NCBI GenBank assembly: GCA_045133795.1
Contig: JBGUUT010000025.1
Location: 1-21,266, forward strand
Reading direction: 5' to 3'
Origin: RGIG8597 sp045133795
GTDB taxonomy: Bacteria > Spirochaetota > GWE2-31-10
Length of the DNA: 21,266 nt
The notes under the pieces are model-generated. The model did not search any database. It was not told the origin of the DNA and was given only the letters and a program-made list of their open reading frames with translations. Position 1 is the first letter of the stretch. Each line of letters starts with the position of its first letter. This document shows positions 1-7,228 of this stretch, piece after piece. A program made the position numbers and the translations under genes.

Positions 1-80
1 CTGTGAGCTGTGAGCTGTGAGCTGTGAGCTGTGAGCTGTGAGCTGTGAGCTGTGAGCTGTGAGCTGTGAGCTGTGAGCTG
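1..80. repeat. Heptanucleotide tandem repeat, about 11.4 copies
   Basis: The unit CTGTGAG (CTCACAG on the minus strand) is repeated without a mismatch from base 1 to base 80 and runs off the window edge, so the true copy number is unknown. On the plus strand every frame meets TGA within 21 bases, so it cannot be translated there. On the minus strand all frames are open and cycle through the same seven codons, encoding repeats of LTAHSSQ. Because 7 is not a multiple of 3, each gain or loss of a unit shifts the frame of anything downstream on the minus strand. Confidence 0.97.
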
Positions 81-151
81 ATTGTACTTAGTACCACTTT
101 GTTGTCAAGAGAAAAACCATCAGATAAATACATTTTTTCTGTAATTGTCAT
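2..151 (-). CDS. Start of a gene reading into the heptamer repeat, truncated by the window edge; product unknown
   Basis: The reading frame starts at ATG 151-149 and stays open for 50 codons to the window edge. It begins MTITEKMYLSDGFSLDNK, continues KVVLSTIS, and then becomes LTAHSSQ repeats encoded by the heptamers. A strong ribosome binding site, AAAGGAG at 164-158, lies 6 bases before the ATG, and a near-consensus promoter lies at 230-203. Codons before the repeat show no stop, while the opposite strand is blocked by TGA inside the repeat. About 24 unique residues are too few to name a family. Inference: copy-number change in the repeat switches the downstream frame on and off, as in known contingency loci for restriction-modification or surface proteins. 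The alternative is a short decayed fragment with a repeat inserted in it. The body of the gene lies outside this window. Confidence 0.6.
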   Translation of the reverse strand, partial: MTITEKMYLSDGFSLDNKVVLSTISSQLTAHSSQLTAHSSQLTAHSSQLT

Positions 152-202
152 GACTTTCTCCTTTACTTTATTTATCTTTATTTACTTACAAAGAAACAAA
201 AT

Positions 203-230
203 ATTATACTACATAAACATCGAAAGTCAA
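203..230 (-). promoter_or_regulatory. Sigma-70-type promoter of the repeat-containing gene
   Basis: On the minus strand, TTGACT (230-225) is separated by 16 bases from a perfect TATAAT (208-203). Transcription would start near 196, leaving a 45-base leader before the AAAGGAG and ATG at 151. The match to consensus and the position relative to the ribosome binding site support each other. Confidence 0.7.
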
Positions 231-391
231 GAAAACTGTCAGAAGGCAATAAACTTTGCTTTAAAGTTTTATAAAATCATTCCAGGTTAAAATCTAATTT
301 GCCGGGTAAACCGGCACAAAAATATAACTTTGGTTCTAAGTTTGGAAAAGTTAGAGGGGATTCTCTTTTTTGCGGATAAAAACTGGTTTTG

Positions 392-669
392 GCTTGCAGA
401 CACGGTGAGCATGAACCTGCAGATTCCACATTAACAAAAAAGATTGATGACTCAATTAATGAACTGAAAGAAAACAGAGAAGTGAAGCCTTTGAAGATGG
501 CTTTTTTGCCGGGCGTAACGAAGGCATTTCTTTGGGAATCACGCAAGGTGCATATCAAAAAGCCGTTGAAACTGCAAAGAATGCCTTATCAATGAATTTA
601 ACATTAGAACAAGTAGCAAACCTAACAGGACTTTCAGTTGAAATGATTCAAGATTTGACAGACAAATAA
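392..669 (+). pseudogene. Remnant of an Rpn-type (PD-(D/E)XK, recombination-promoting nuclease/putative transposase) gene
   Basis: Two pieces in different frames can be joined. Frame A (392-486) encodes ACRHGEHEPADS followed by TLTKKIDDSINELKENREVK. Frame B (about 487-669) encodes FEDGFFAGRNEGISLGITQG, then AYQKAVETAKNAL, then SMNLTLEQVANLTGLSVEMI and ends QDLTDK-stop. This tail, with a Q-G-rich linker followed by an ETAKNxL...GLSLEQ(I/V)A..TGLS..E(I/M)..L helix pair, is typical of the C-terminus of Rpn/PDDEXK-family proteins common in treponemes. The frame changes at about 487, where a deletion seems to have removed the segment between NREVK and FEDG. Frame A is stopped upstream by TAA at 377-379, and no catalytic N-terminal domain is recognisable. 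A terminator follows at 684-719. The family call rests on memory of the tail motif. Confidence 0.55.
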
Positions 670-683
670 AGCAACTACAAATG

Positions 684-719
684 AGCGGAAGTTTGTTCTA
701 TTGCAGACTCCGCTTTTTT
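684..719 (+). terminator. Rho-independent terminator after the Rpn remnant
   Basis: AGCGGA (684-689) pairs with TCCGCT (709-714) around a 19-base loop, and five further T follow. It lies 14 bases after the stop of the remnant, so the original gene end is preserved. Confidence 0.6.
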
Positions 720-852
720 ATGAATAAAAAGAAAATTTTTTAGTCAAACCAATTCCAAAAAATAAGAAGTTCAATTTTAACACCGAAATAAAGTTTACAT
801 TTCTATTTTTTTAAATTTAATCTGCAAGATTGTTTATAATACTTAAGCTTAC

Positions 853-880
853 TTGACATAGTCGTTTTTTTTATTATAGT
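853..880 (+). promoter_or_regulatory. Sigma-70-type promoter of the hemerythrin gene
   Basis: A perfect TTGACA (853-858), a T-rich spacer of 16 bases and TATAGT (875-880) precede the gene. Transcription would start near 887, about 48 bases before the ATG. Confidence 0.65.
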
Positions 881-934
881 AGACTCATTTTTGTAATGAT
901 TACACTTTTATCCAACATTCAAAAGGAGAATAAT

Positions 935-1390
935 ATGATATCTGAAGAAAGCGGAAAAACATACATTGCATGGGATCCCAAGTTTGAGCTGGGCATTCCG
1001 GTAATTGACAGTCAGCATAAGAAGCTTGTAGACCTTTGCAACAGACTCTACGAAGATTTAATGAAAAACAAAGATAAAGACGGCTGGCAAATGTCTTTGT
1101 CCGGGACTTTAAAAGAATGTGTCGAATATGTACGAACACATTTTCATGATGAAGAAGTTATCATGCGAGCTGCAGAATATGAAAACTTCGCTTCACACAA
1201 AAGAGCTCACGAAGATTTTATCCATAAGATTTTAAATACGACTCACGAATTCGATAAAGCCACATTTTCTACGGCACTTCAATTTGTGCGTTTTTTATAT
1301 GACTGGGTTTTGGGACACATTGCACATGAAGACAAACTTTATGTAAAAAGAATCTTAGAATATTACAGAGAACGAAAAAATCAAAAATAA
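935..1390 (+). CDS. Bacteriohemerythrin (151 aa)
   Basis: This is a soluble single-domain protein that would bind O2 at a non-haem di-iron site. The full ligand set of the family is visible: H28 (in DSQHKKL), H69 and E73 (in THFHDEE), H88 and H92 (in SHKRAHE), and H128 and D133 (in HIAHED). W13 in the early AWDPKFELGI motif is also typical. The start at 935 is preferred because AAAAGGAG lies just upstream at 921-928; an upstream ATG at 896 in the same frame has no ribosome binding site and lies very close to the predicted transcription start. There is no signal peptide and no fused chemotaxis or GGDEF domain, so the protein should be cytoplasmic. In an anaerobe or microaerophile it may buffer, deliver or sense oxygen (inference). 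It has its own promoter and terminator, so it is a single-gene unit. Confidence 0.93.
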   Translation: MISEESGKTYIAWDPKFELGIPVIDSQHKKLVDLCNRLYEDLMKNKDKDGWQMSLSGTLKECVEYVRTHFHDEEVIMRAAEYENFASHKRAHEDFIHKILNTTHEFDKATFSTALQFVRFLYDWVLGHIAHEDKLYVKRILEYYRERKNQK

Positions 1391-1400
1391 ACCGCTTATA

Positions 1401-1428
1401 CCGAGAACTTTGCTTCTCGGTTTTTTTT
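1401..1428 (+). terminator. Rho-independent terminator after the hemerythrin gene
   Basis: A perfect 7-bp stem, CCGAGAA (1401-1407) with TTCTCGG (1414-1420), has a 6-base loop and eight T directly after it. It separates the hemerythrin gene from recC. Confidence 0.9.
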
Positions 1429-1495
1429 ATCTGAAAATCATCTGGTTAACATTCCTAAAAATATGTATAACCACAATTCTACTCCGGAGGAAAAT

Positions 1496-4400
1496 ATGGG
1501 AATATTTTTTCATTATGCAGATTCAGTCGATTCCATGAAGAAACTTTTATTTAAAGAATTAGATACTGACAAAGACGATATTTTTATTCCGCAAAGAATA
1601 ATTGTCCCCAATATTAATGTAAAACGTTGGCTTCAATTGGAAATCGCCAAAGAAAATGAAATCTGTGCAAATCTTGATTTAAGTTATCTGGAAAAAACGC
1701 TGATTACATTACTTAATGAATGTTCTAATGAAAAAGATAATAAAAAATATATCTTCCTCGGAGATAACGAACGACAAATCGATTTGCAGTTAATGGTACT
1801 TTCCGTACTGGAAAACGGAAAAGATATTCCGGATATGCAACCTGTTTACAGATACTTGGGAACAGAACCAAATCGAAAAGATGCTCAAACAAGACTTTGG
1901 CAACTTGCGGAAAAATTGGCTTATTACTTCCGAGAATACGAATACCAACGTTCGCAAATGATAGCAGCTTGGCGACAAAACACCGATTTCTTTACTTCAG
2001 AAAAAGAATCCACCGTCAAAATGGAACGCTGTCAGCGTGCTATTTACCGCAAAATCTTTTGTGATGATGACTGCCTTACAAAAAAATACGGCAAAGACGG
2101 AATTTACACAACCTTACCGCTTTATGCAGAAAACAAATTGCAAGAAATAGATTCTCTGCCGCCGCCGGAAAATAAAAAGAAGATTTTTATCTTCGGACTG
2201 TCACAAATCTCGGCATTCCATTTTAAATTAATCGTTCATTTGCAAAAACACTACGATTTCCATATTTTCCAGCAGAATTTCTTTGAAGCATTTCGTAAAA
2301 ATCCGCAGCAGCCTTGGGAAAGTGATGATTTTGATTTACTGAAAAATGAGCCAAACGAACTTGTTCGTAATTGGGGTAAAACTTTCAGCGAAAACTTTAA
2401 GGTTTTCAAAGACGCATGTAATAAAACAAAAATTACGGCGGAATATTACGCTTCTGAATCTTTAACTCCCAAAACTACGCTCGATTATCTGAAAACTTCA
2501 ATCATAGAAAAGAAAAAGCCCGAAAGTGACATATCACCTGATTGTTCGATACAAATTTTCGGTGCCCCGTCATTACGTCGTGAAGCAGAAACGGTTGTCG
2601 ATAATATTCTGGCTAATTTAAAAGCCGACCCGACTTTATCACAAACAGACATTGCCATTCTCGTTCCGAACATGGATATTTACCAACAACATTTGCGAAG
2701 TGTTTTTCATGAGGTCGGCTGCGGTTTACAATACAATCTGAGTAATATCAATGCAGGAACCGAAAGTCTTTTTGCCAATGCTTTGATTTGTGCATTACAA
2801 ACAGCCGGCGGCTCTTTTACACGTCCGGAAATAGTACGTCTTTGGCAAAATCCATGTTTTGCTCCGACACACACTGAAGAAAGTACTTTTGAAAAGTGGC
2901 TTGATTGGATTGATAAATTAAATGTTTTTTATTGTTACGACCAAAACGACAAAGCAAATTATAGTGCCGCCGAGACTTTGCATTTTACTTGGAAAAACGC
3001 ACTGCGACGTTTGCGAATGGGGCGACTGATGGGAGAAAATCCGGAAAATACAAATATTAATCCGCAAATCAACCCTATTCCTTTGGGCAATACCGATGAA
3101 CTTGAATTATTTTGTTCTACACTGGAAGATTTGTTTGAAATTTTTAAAGAAATGCAACAACCGCACACCGGCGAAGAATGGAAAAATCTAATTAACAAAT
3201 TTACGCAACGCTTTTTGGAAATCCCGGAAGATTTACAAGCCGAAGAGTTGCCGGTAAAACAAAATCTTGAACAGCTTTTAAATTCTTTGGAACGTTTTGA
3301 TATGCTGTTTGAAAATTCTCAAACCGGCGAAAAACGCAAATGGGACATGATTTACATTCTGTCATTTTTACAGACACACATCAGCGAAATGCCGATTCGT
3401 CGAGGTCGCTATCTTATCGGCGGAATTACGATTTCTGCAATGACACCGATGAAACCGGTACCTTTCAAAATCGTCTATATGATGGGATTGGGAGAAAAAG
3501 ACTTTCCGAGACACAGCGACAAATCTACTTTGGATTTACGTAATGCTAAAAAATTACAGGGTGATTTGACAAACAGTGAAAATGACAATTATTTATTTAT
3601 GGAATTACTTTTAGCTACACGTTGCAAACTGTATTTATCCTATGTCTCACACGATTTAATGAAAGACCAAGAGCAATATCCGTCACCGGTATTAACACAA
3701 TTAATGCGTGAAATAAAAAGTTGGAACAAAGATTTTAACATTGCACAGACAGATATTCTTTGGGAAAGTATTGAAAATTTGAAAGTTCCGCTTAATAATT
3801 TTTCAGAATCGTCTTCCGCAAACGATATTTTCGGCTGTCACAACGACAATCGTCGTAAAATCGGTTATGCGTTTCTTTCTTCAAATGAGAATAAAAACGA
3901 CAATTATAAAAAAACTTACGATACATACCCGAACGTTTCATTTTCTGATTTGTGTACAAAATTATTCAGTGATAATGAAAAGAAAGCCGCCAAGATTTTA
4001 AGTGAAATAACAACTGAAAAAATATCGGAAAACCTTAATTCTTACAAAAAACTTGAAAAATCCGAATCACCTAAAAATCTTGAAGAAATCTCTTTATACG
4101 ATTTGGAACAATTCTTAAAAAATCCGGCAGAAGAAAGAATCAGAAATACTCTGTCTATAAATAAACAGGTTGATTTTATAACAAAAGATTCTCGTTATGA
4201 AAAAGAATACGAAGACTTTGCCGGAGAAGAACACTATTATGAATCTTCCACTGTGGAAGAATTACACTGGCAATATTTATGTTCAAAAGACAATTCCAAC
4301 TATATCCAACAAAAGTTTCATAATGCTCAAATGAACGGTTTATTTCCCGAAGCTGTTTTCGGAGATTTGCTTAATAAAAAATATTCCGTTTCAATAGAAG

Positions 4401-5062
4401 AAGCTTTTTCTGAACTGAAAGAAAAAACCGAAGAAATTATAGCTCAAATAGGAAAAATCTCATATTCCGGAGAAATCAATTTTCATCCCGGAAAAGAAAG
4501 AACATGGAGCAGATTAAACGCTGCCTATAAAAATATTCCGCTTGTAGGAAAATGGCGACATTGTCTTGTTTCCGAAGAAAGTCGGTTGATTGCACTTGTT
4601 CTGCCCGGACTGCGAGAAAATAACCATCATTGCTTTTTGCAATTACTAAAAGCATTTTTGTTTGCCGGCTTCCTTATGCAACACAAAGCGACGTCACAAT
4701 TTACCGTAAAAGTTTTTTGGTTTACAAACAACTATTCGTTAAATTATTTTGAACCGCAAAGTTCGCAAGCTACAACGTTTTTAACTGAACTCGTAACTGA
4801 ATATATTATGGACTGCGATTATGATTTGTTACCGATAGAAGCCGTATTTAAAAATATGCCGGTAATCAACGACAATGACGGTTATGCTGATATTTTGGAA
4901 AAAGAAATAAATAAAGCTGCGTATAACAGTTTATCGATAGCTGAAAAATTGCCGGTTTCATTAAAACTTTCTAATTTGCAAGTACCTCCGGATGCACGAG
5001 ATAAAGTACTGCGTCGCTTCTGGAAAAATATTCCGGAAAGTCTGAAACTGCACTTTCTTTAA
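1496..5062 (+). CDS. recC: RecC, exodeoxyribonuclease V gamma chain (1188 aa)
   Basis: RecC is the Chi-scanning scaffold of the RecBCD helicase-nuclease that processes double-strand breaks for recombination. The protein is collinear with RecC. Near the N-terminus, IIVPNINVKRWLQLEIA corresponds to the Q..GM.QWLQ.ELA region. Further on come RLWQLAEKLAYYFREY, then IQIFGAPSLRREAE with DPTLSQTDIAILVPNMDIY, and then ISAMTPMKPVPFKIVYMMGL with EKDFPR and the DNYLFMELLLAT region. Length is close to E. coli RecC (1122 aa). The start at 1496 is chosen because GGAGG at 1486-1490 is 5 bases upstream; the upstream ATG at 1463 has no site and overlaps a -10-like TATAAC (1466-1471). No recB or recD gene adjoins it: the plus strand before it is a hemerythrin gene and the next gene runs the other way. 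No clear terminator follows directly. Confidence 0.95.
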   Translation: MGIFFHYADSVDSMKKLLFKELDTDKDDIFIPQRIIVPNINVKRWLQLEIAKENEICANLDLSYLEKTLITLLNECSNEKDNKKYIFLGDNERQIDLQLMVLSVLENGKDIPDMQPVYRYLGTEPNRKDAQTRLWQLAEKLAYYFREYEYQRSQMIAAWRQNTDFFTSEKESTVKMERCQRAIYRKIFCDDDCLTKKYGKDGIYTTLPLYAENKLQEIDSLPPPENKKKIFIFGLSQISAFHFKLIVHLQKHYDFHIFQQNFFEAFRKNPQQPWESDDFDLLKNEPNELVRNWGKTFSENFKVFKDACNKTKITAEYYASESLTPKTTLDYLKTSIIEKKKPESDISPDCSIQIFGAPSLRREAETVVDNILANLKADPTLSQTDIAILVPNMDIYQQHLRSVFHEVGCGLQYNLSNINAGTESLFANALICALQTAGGSFTRPEIVRLWQNPCFAPTHTEESTFEKWLDWIDKLNVFYCYDQNDKANYSAAETLHFTWKNALRRLRMGRLMGENPENTNINPQINPIPLGNTDELELFCSTLEDLFEIFKEMQQPHTGEEWKNLINKFTQRFLEIPEDLQAEELPVKQNLEQLLNSLERFDMLFENSQTGEKRKWDMIYILSFLQTHISEMPIRRGRYLIGGITISAMTPMKPVPFKIVYMMGLGEKDFPRHSDKSTLDLRNAKKLQGDLTNSENDNYLFMELLLATRCKLYLSYVSHDLMKDQEQYPSPVLTQLMREIKSWNKDFNIAQTDILWESIENLKVPLNNFSESSSANDIFGCHNDNRRKIGYAFLSSNENKNDNYKKTYDTYPNVSFSDLCTKLFSDNEKKAAKILSEITTEKISENLNSYKKLEKSESPKNLEEISLYDLEQFLKNPAEERIRNTLSINKQVDFITKDSRYEKEYEDFAGEEHYYESSTVEELHWQYLCSKDNSNYIQQKFHNAQMNGLFPEAVFGDLLNKKYSVSIEEAFSELKEKTEEIIAQIGKISYSGEINFHPGKERTWSRLNAAYKNIPLVGKWRHCLVSEESRLIALVLPGLRENNHHCFLQLLKAFLFAGFLMQHKATSQFTVKVFWFTNNYSLNYFEPQSSQATTFLTELVTEYIMDCDYDLLPIEAVFKNMPVINDNDGYADILEKEINKAAYNSLSIAEKLPVSLKLSNLQVPPDARDKVLRRFWKNIPESLKLHFL

Positions 5063-5075
5063 GCGAAAGCTAAAT

Positions 5076-5130
5076 GGAATAAGGGACAGACCTTTATTCT
5101 ATTTCTGAATTTCGGCCTGTCGGCTATTCC
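5076..5130. repeat. Palindromic repeat copy 1 (full, GGACAG type, diverged)
   Basis: GGAATAAGGGACAGACC (5076-5092) faces GGCCTGTCGGCTATTCC (5114-5130), matching at about 14 of 17 positions as an inverted repeat. The centre contains ATTCTATTTCTGAAT. It lies 13 bases after recC and is the most diverged full copy of the family. Confidence 0.75.
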
Positions 5131-5146
5131 GCATACATCTCGTGAT

Positions 5147-5205
5147 ATAAAAAATGCACCTACTGAAAAATCGAACTTAAATTATCCGACCTTTCAGAGG
5201 TGCAT
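5147..5205 (-). terminator. Rho-independent terminator of the small lipoprotein gene
   Basis: On the minus strand, ATGCACCTCTGAAA (5205-5192) pairs with TTTCAGTAGGTGCAT (5168-5154) with one bulged base, and then a run of T follows. On the plus strand the hairpin is followed by A, so it acts on the minus strand, about 50 bases after the lipoprotein stop. Confidence 0.7.
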
Positions 5206-5255
5206 AAAAAAATAACAAGGGACTTAAGTCCATTGTTAATATGTGACTAAAAGTA

Positions 5256-5624
5256 TTAATTAACTCTTTTGTAAGTTGCACCTTGAATTTTCACTGAATC
5301 ACGACTTAAATCACTATAATAAACTTTATGTTCCTTTCCATCTGCAATAGCAATTACTTCTTTTTCATTAATAGATTTGATAGGGTATTCATATTTATCA
5401 TCAAAAATAACATCAGCATATTCACCTTTACGTGTTGTAATATATTTGTCTTTAGTAAATTCAAAAGTATAAATTAATCCATCTTCATCTTCACGTTCCC
5501 ATGTACCTATTAAACTAACATTTGCGTTATCATCACTATCTGTATTAGCAGTATCACAGCTACTCAACATCATCATTGCGACAACACTCACCATTGCCAT
5601 TACACTCAAAAATCTTTTAGTCAT
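5256..5624 (-). CDS. Small lipoprotein with lipocalin-like fold signature (122 aa)
   Basis: The N-terminus is a lipoprotein signal: MTKRF, a hydrophobic stretch, then the lipobox LSSC with the lipidated cysteine at residue 23. After an acidic linker comes SLIGTWEREDEDGLIYTFEF, resembling the start of small lipocalin-like or META-like beta-barrel domains (GTW, then alternating strands), and ending KIQGATYKRVN. It should be anchored in a membrane facing the periplasm or the surface. The ribosome binding site is excellent, with AGGAGGT at 5638-5632. A TTGACA at 5685-5680 is followed by a 16-base T tract on the coding strand, so expression may vary with tract length. It is a single-gene unit with its own terminator. 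The ligand and role are unknown. Confidence 0.85.
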   Translation of the reverse strand: MTKRFLSVMAMVSVVAMMMLSSCDTANTDSDDNANVSLIGTWEREDEDGLIYTFEFTKDKYITTRKGEYADVIFDDKYEYPIKSINEKEVIAIADGKEHKVYYSDLSRDSVKIQGATYKRVN

Positions 5625-5656
5625 AAAAATGACCTCCTCTTTATTAAAATTAAAGA

Positions 5657-5685
5657 AGGTGTAAAAAAAAAAAAAAAACTGTCAA
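5657..5685 (-). promoter_or_regulatory. Lipoprotein promoter region with T16 homopolymer in the spacer
   Basis: A perfect TTGACA lies at 5685-5680 on the minus strand and is followed by G and sixteen T (5678-5663). With the tract as read, the best -10 at normal spacing is only TACACC (5663-5658, 16-base spacer), which is poor. A better TTTAAT (5654-5649) lies 25 bases away and would come into register only with a shorter tract. The -35 is convincing; the -10 is not settled. Confidence 0.4.
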
Positions 5686-5753
5686 TAAAAACTTGATAAA
5701 AAATCATTTTTTATATTTACTCGCAATGTCTGTTTTTCGTATCTCCTTTATTG

Positions 5754-5782
5754 CTGTCTGTAGAAATACAGGCAGTTTTTTT
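5754..5782 (+). terminator. Plus-strand Rho-independent terminator without an obvious gene
   Basis: CTGTCTGTA (5754-5762), a GAAA tetraloop and TACAGGCAG (5767-5775), with one G-T pair, form a 9-bp stem followed by seven T. It points along the plus strand, but between recC (ending at 5062) and this point there is no plus-strand gene. It could end recC read-through that runs antisense to the lipoprotein gene, or end a short untranslated RNA. Confidence 0.7.
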
Positions 5783-5795
5783 ACTGTATATACAA

Positions 5796-5837
5796 GGGAC
5801 AGACCTTTATCCCATTTCAGAATTGAGGTCTGTCACC
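5796..5837. repeat. Palindromic repeat copy 2 (full, GGACAG type)
   Basis: GGGACAGACC (5796-5805) faces GGTCTGTCACC (5827-5837); the only break is one extra A in the right arm. The centre reads TTTATCCCATTTCAGAATTGA. It lies 22 bases upstream of the aminotransferase -35 box. Otherwise the 301-bp gap 5625-5925 holds only the lipoprotein promoter, one plus-strand terminator and the aminotransferase promoter. Confidence 0.85.
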
Positions 5838-5858
5838 ATGAAATATTCGCTAAATCAT

Positions 5859-5888
5859 TTGCATGAAAAAACTCTATTGTTGTATAAA
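5859..5888 (+). promoter_or_regulatory. Sigma-70-type promoter of the aminotransferase gene
   Basis: TTGCAT (5859-5864) and TATAAA (5883-5888) are 18 bases apart. Transcription would start near 5895, with AAGGAG at 5913-5918 seven bases before the ATG. Confidence 0.6.
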
Positions 5889-5925
5889 CACTACCGATTA
5901 AAGTTTTAAATCAAGGAGAATCCAC

Positions 5926-7125
5926 ATGGCACTTAATATTAATGCAAATATGATGCATCTCGGTAATGTACGTTCCGTAATCCGTGAGACTTTTGAGTAC
6001 GGAAATAAACGAGCAAAAGAAATCGGACGTGAAAACGTATATGACTTTAGTTTGGGAAATCCGAGTGTTCCGGCTCCGGACGGCGTTCAAAATACAATGC
6101 TTAACTTATTAAAAAATGACAATCCGGTAAAATTACACGGTTATACATCTGCTCAAGGAGCCGAAGTAACACGTGAAAAAATCGCACAAGACATCAATGC
6201 TCGTTTCAATGCCGGCGTTGATAAAAACGATATATATATGACATGCGGTGCGGCAGCTTCTTTGACAATTTCTATTAACGCACTTGCTTGTGACGGCGAT
6301 GAATTTATCGCTATTGCTCCTTTTTTCCCTGAATATCGTGTTTTTGTAGAAGCTGCAGGAGCTAAGTTTGTAGTAGTAGAAGCTGATACTCAAAAGTTTC
6401 AAATAGATTTTGATAAATTGAAATCTGCAATTTCTCCAAAGACAAAAGCTGTAATTATCAATTCACCTAACAATCCTACCGGAGTTGTTTTTTCCGAAGA
6501 TACAATCAAAAAGCTTTGTGCAATTTTAAAAGAAGAATCTGAAAAACGAAACGAGCCGATTTATCTTATAGCCGACGAACCTTATCGTGAATTGGTATAT
6601 GACGACAACACTGTCGTGCCTTACCTTACAAATTATTATGATAATACTTTGGTTTGCTATTCATACAGTAAATCTCTTTCTTTGCCGGGCGAACGTATAG
6701 GCTACATCGTCGTTTGCAACAAAATGGAACACAATAAAGACATTTACGCTGCTGTCTGCGGTGCCGGTCGTGCTTTGGGATTTGTATGTGCTCCGAGTAT
6801 GATGCAACAAGTCGTAATCGAAAATTTAGGTAAAACCGCAGATTTAAGTGTTTACAAAACAAACCGTGACTTACTGTACAAATCGCTTACTGAATACGGC
6901 TATGAATGCGTTTATCCGGACGGTGCATTCTACCTGTTTGTAAAATCTCCGGAAGAAAATGCAGGTGCGTTCTGTGAAAAAGCAAGGGAATTTGACTTAT
7001 TACTTGTGCCGTCTGACAGCTTCGGATGTAAAGGTTATATCAGAATCGCTTATTGTGTAACTACAGAAATGATTCAACGCTCACTCCCGGCATTTAAAAA
7101 ACTTGCCGAATGTTATAAAAAATAA
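5926..7125 (+). CDS. Pyridoxal-phosphate-dependent aminotransferase, class I/II fold (399 aa)
   Basis: A fold-type I aminotransferase, probably using an amino acid such as aspartate, alanine or an aromatic residue with 2-oxoglutarate. Visible motifs are YDFSLGNPSVPAP near residues 39-51, a YTSAQG substrate-loop segment, NSPNNPTG at 179-186 (phosphate and ring contacts), IADEPYRELVYDD near 216-228 (Asp on the pyridine nitrogen), SYSKSLSLPGERIG with the Schiff-base lysine K249, and R373 in YIRIAY, which binds the substrate carboxylate. Length and motif order are complete. There is no signal peptide, so it is cytoplasmic. It has its own promoter and a strong terminator, so it is transcribed alone, and nothing nearby identifies a pathway. 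Substrate specificity cannot be read from the sequence. Confidence 0.93.
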   Translation: MALNINANMMHLGNVRSVIRETFEYGNKRAKEIGRENVYDFSLGNPSVPAPDGVQNTMLNLLKNDNPVKLHGYTSAQGAEVTREKIAQDINARFNAGVDKNDIYMTCGAAASLTISINALACDGDEFIAIAPFFPEYRVFVEAAGAKFVVVEADTQKFQIDFDKLKSAISPKTKAVIINSPNNPTGVVFSEDTIKKLCAILKEESEKRNEPIYLIADEPYRELVYDDNTVVPYLTNYYDNTLVCYSYSKSLSLPGERIGYIVVCNKMEHNKDIYAAVCGAGRALGFVCAPSMMQQVVIENLGKTADLSVYKTNRDLLYKSLTEYGYECVYPDGAFYLFVKSPEENAGAFCEKAREFDLLLVPSDSFGCKGYIRIAYCVTTEMIQRSLPAFKKLAECYKK

Positions 7126-7132
7126 ATCTTAT

Positions 7133-7176
7133 AAAAAAAAGGTTGTTTCCGGGAAATTAGAAACAACCTTTTTTTT
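7133..7176. terminator. Bidirectional terminator between the aminotransferase and BspA-like genes
   Basis: GGTTGTTTC (7141-7149) pairs perfectly with GAAACAACC (7160-7168). Eight A precede the stem and eight T follow it, extending the helix and giving a T tract in both directions. It serves both converging genes. Confidence 0.92.
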
Positions 7177-7197
7177 ATTTTACGGCTTACTTTAACA

Positions 7198-7226
7198 GTC
7201 CAGACCTACATTCTATTTCAGTATTT
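7198..7226. repeat. Palindromic repeat copy 3 (half element)
   Basis: GTCCAGACCT followed by ACATTCTATTTCAGTATTT matches the left arm and core of copy 4, but no right arm AGGTCTGG follows. It ends two bases before the stop codon of the BspA-like gene. Confidence 0.75.
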
Positions 7227-7228
7227 AA

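Noticed and set aside
66..290. A 74-codon plus-strand frame starting with GTG inside the heptamer repeat and containing a hydrophobic stretch
   Set aside because: It has no ribosome binding site, starts in the repeat, and lies opposite a minus-strand gene start with promoter, AAAGGAG and ATG.
301..315. Small hairpin GCCGG-GTAAA-CCGGC
   Set aside because: A perfect 5-bp stem, but no T tract follows and it has no relation to a gene end; possibly a leftover of the decayed gene.
389..595. A 68-codon plus-strand frame starting with TTG
   Set aside because: Only its first part belongs to the Rpn remnant; after about 487 it is out of frame with the recognisable tail, so it is not a gene by itself.
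896..934. Upstream ATG extending the hemerythrin by 13 residues
   Set aside because: No ribosome binding site, too near the predicted transcription start, and the extension is not part of the hemerythrin fold.
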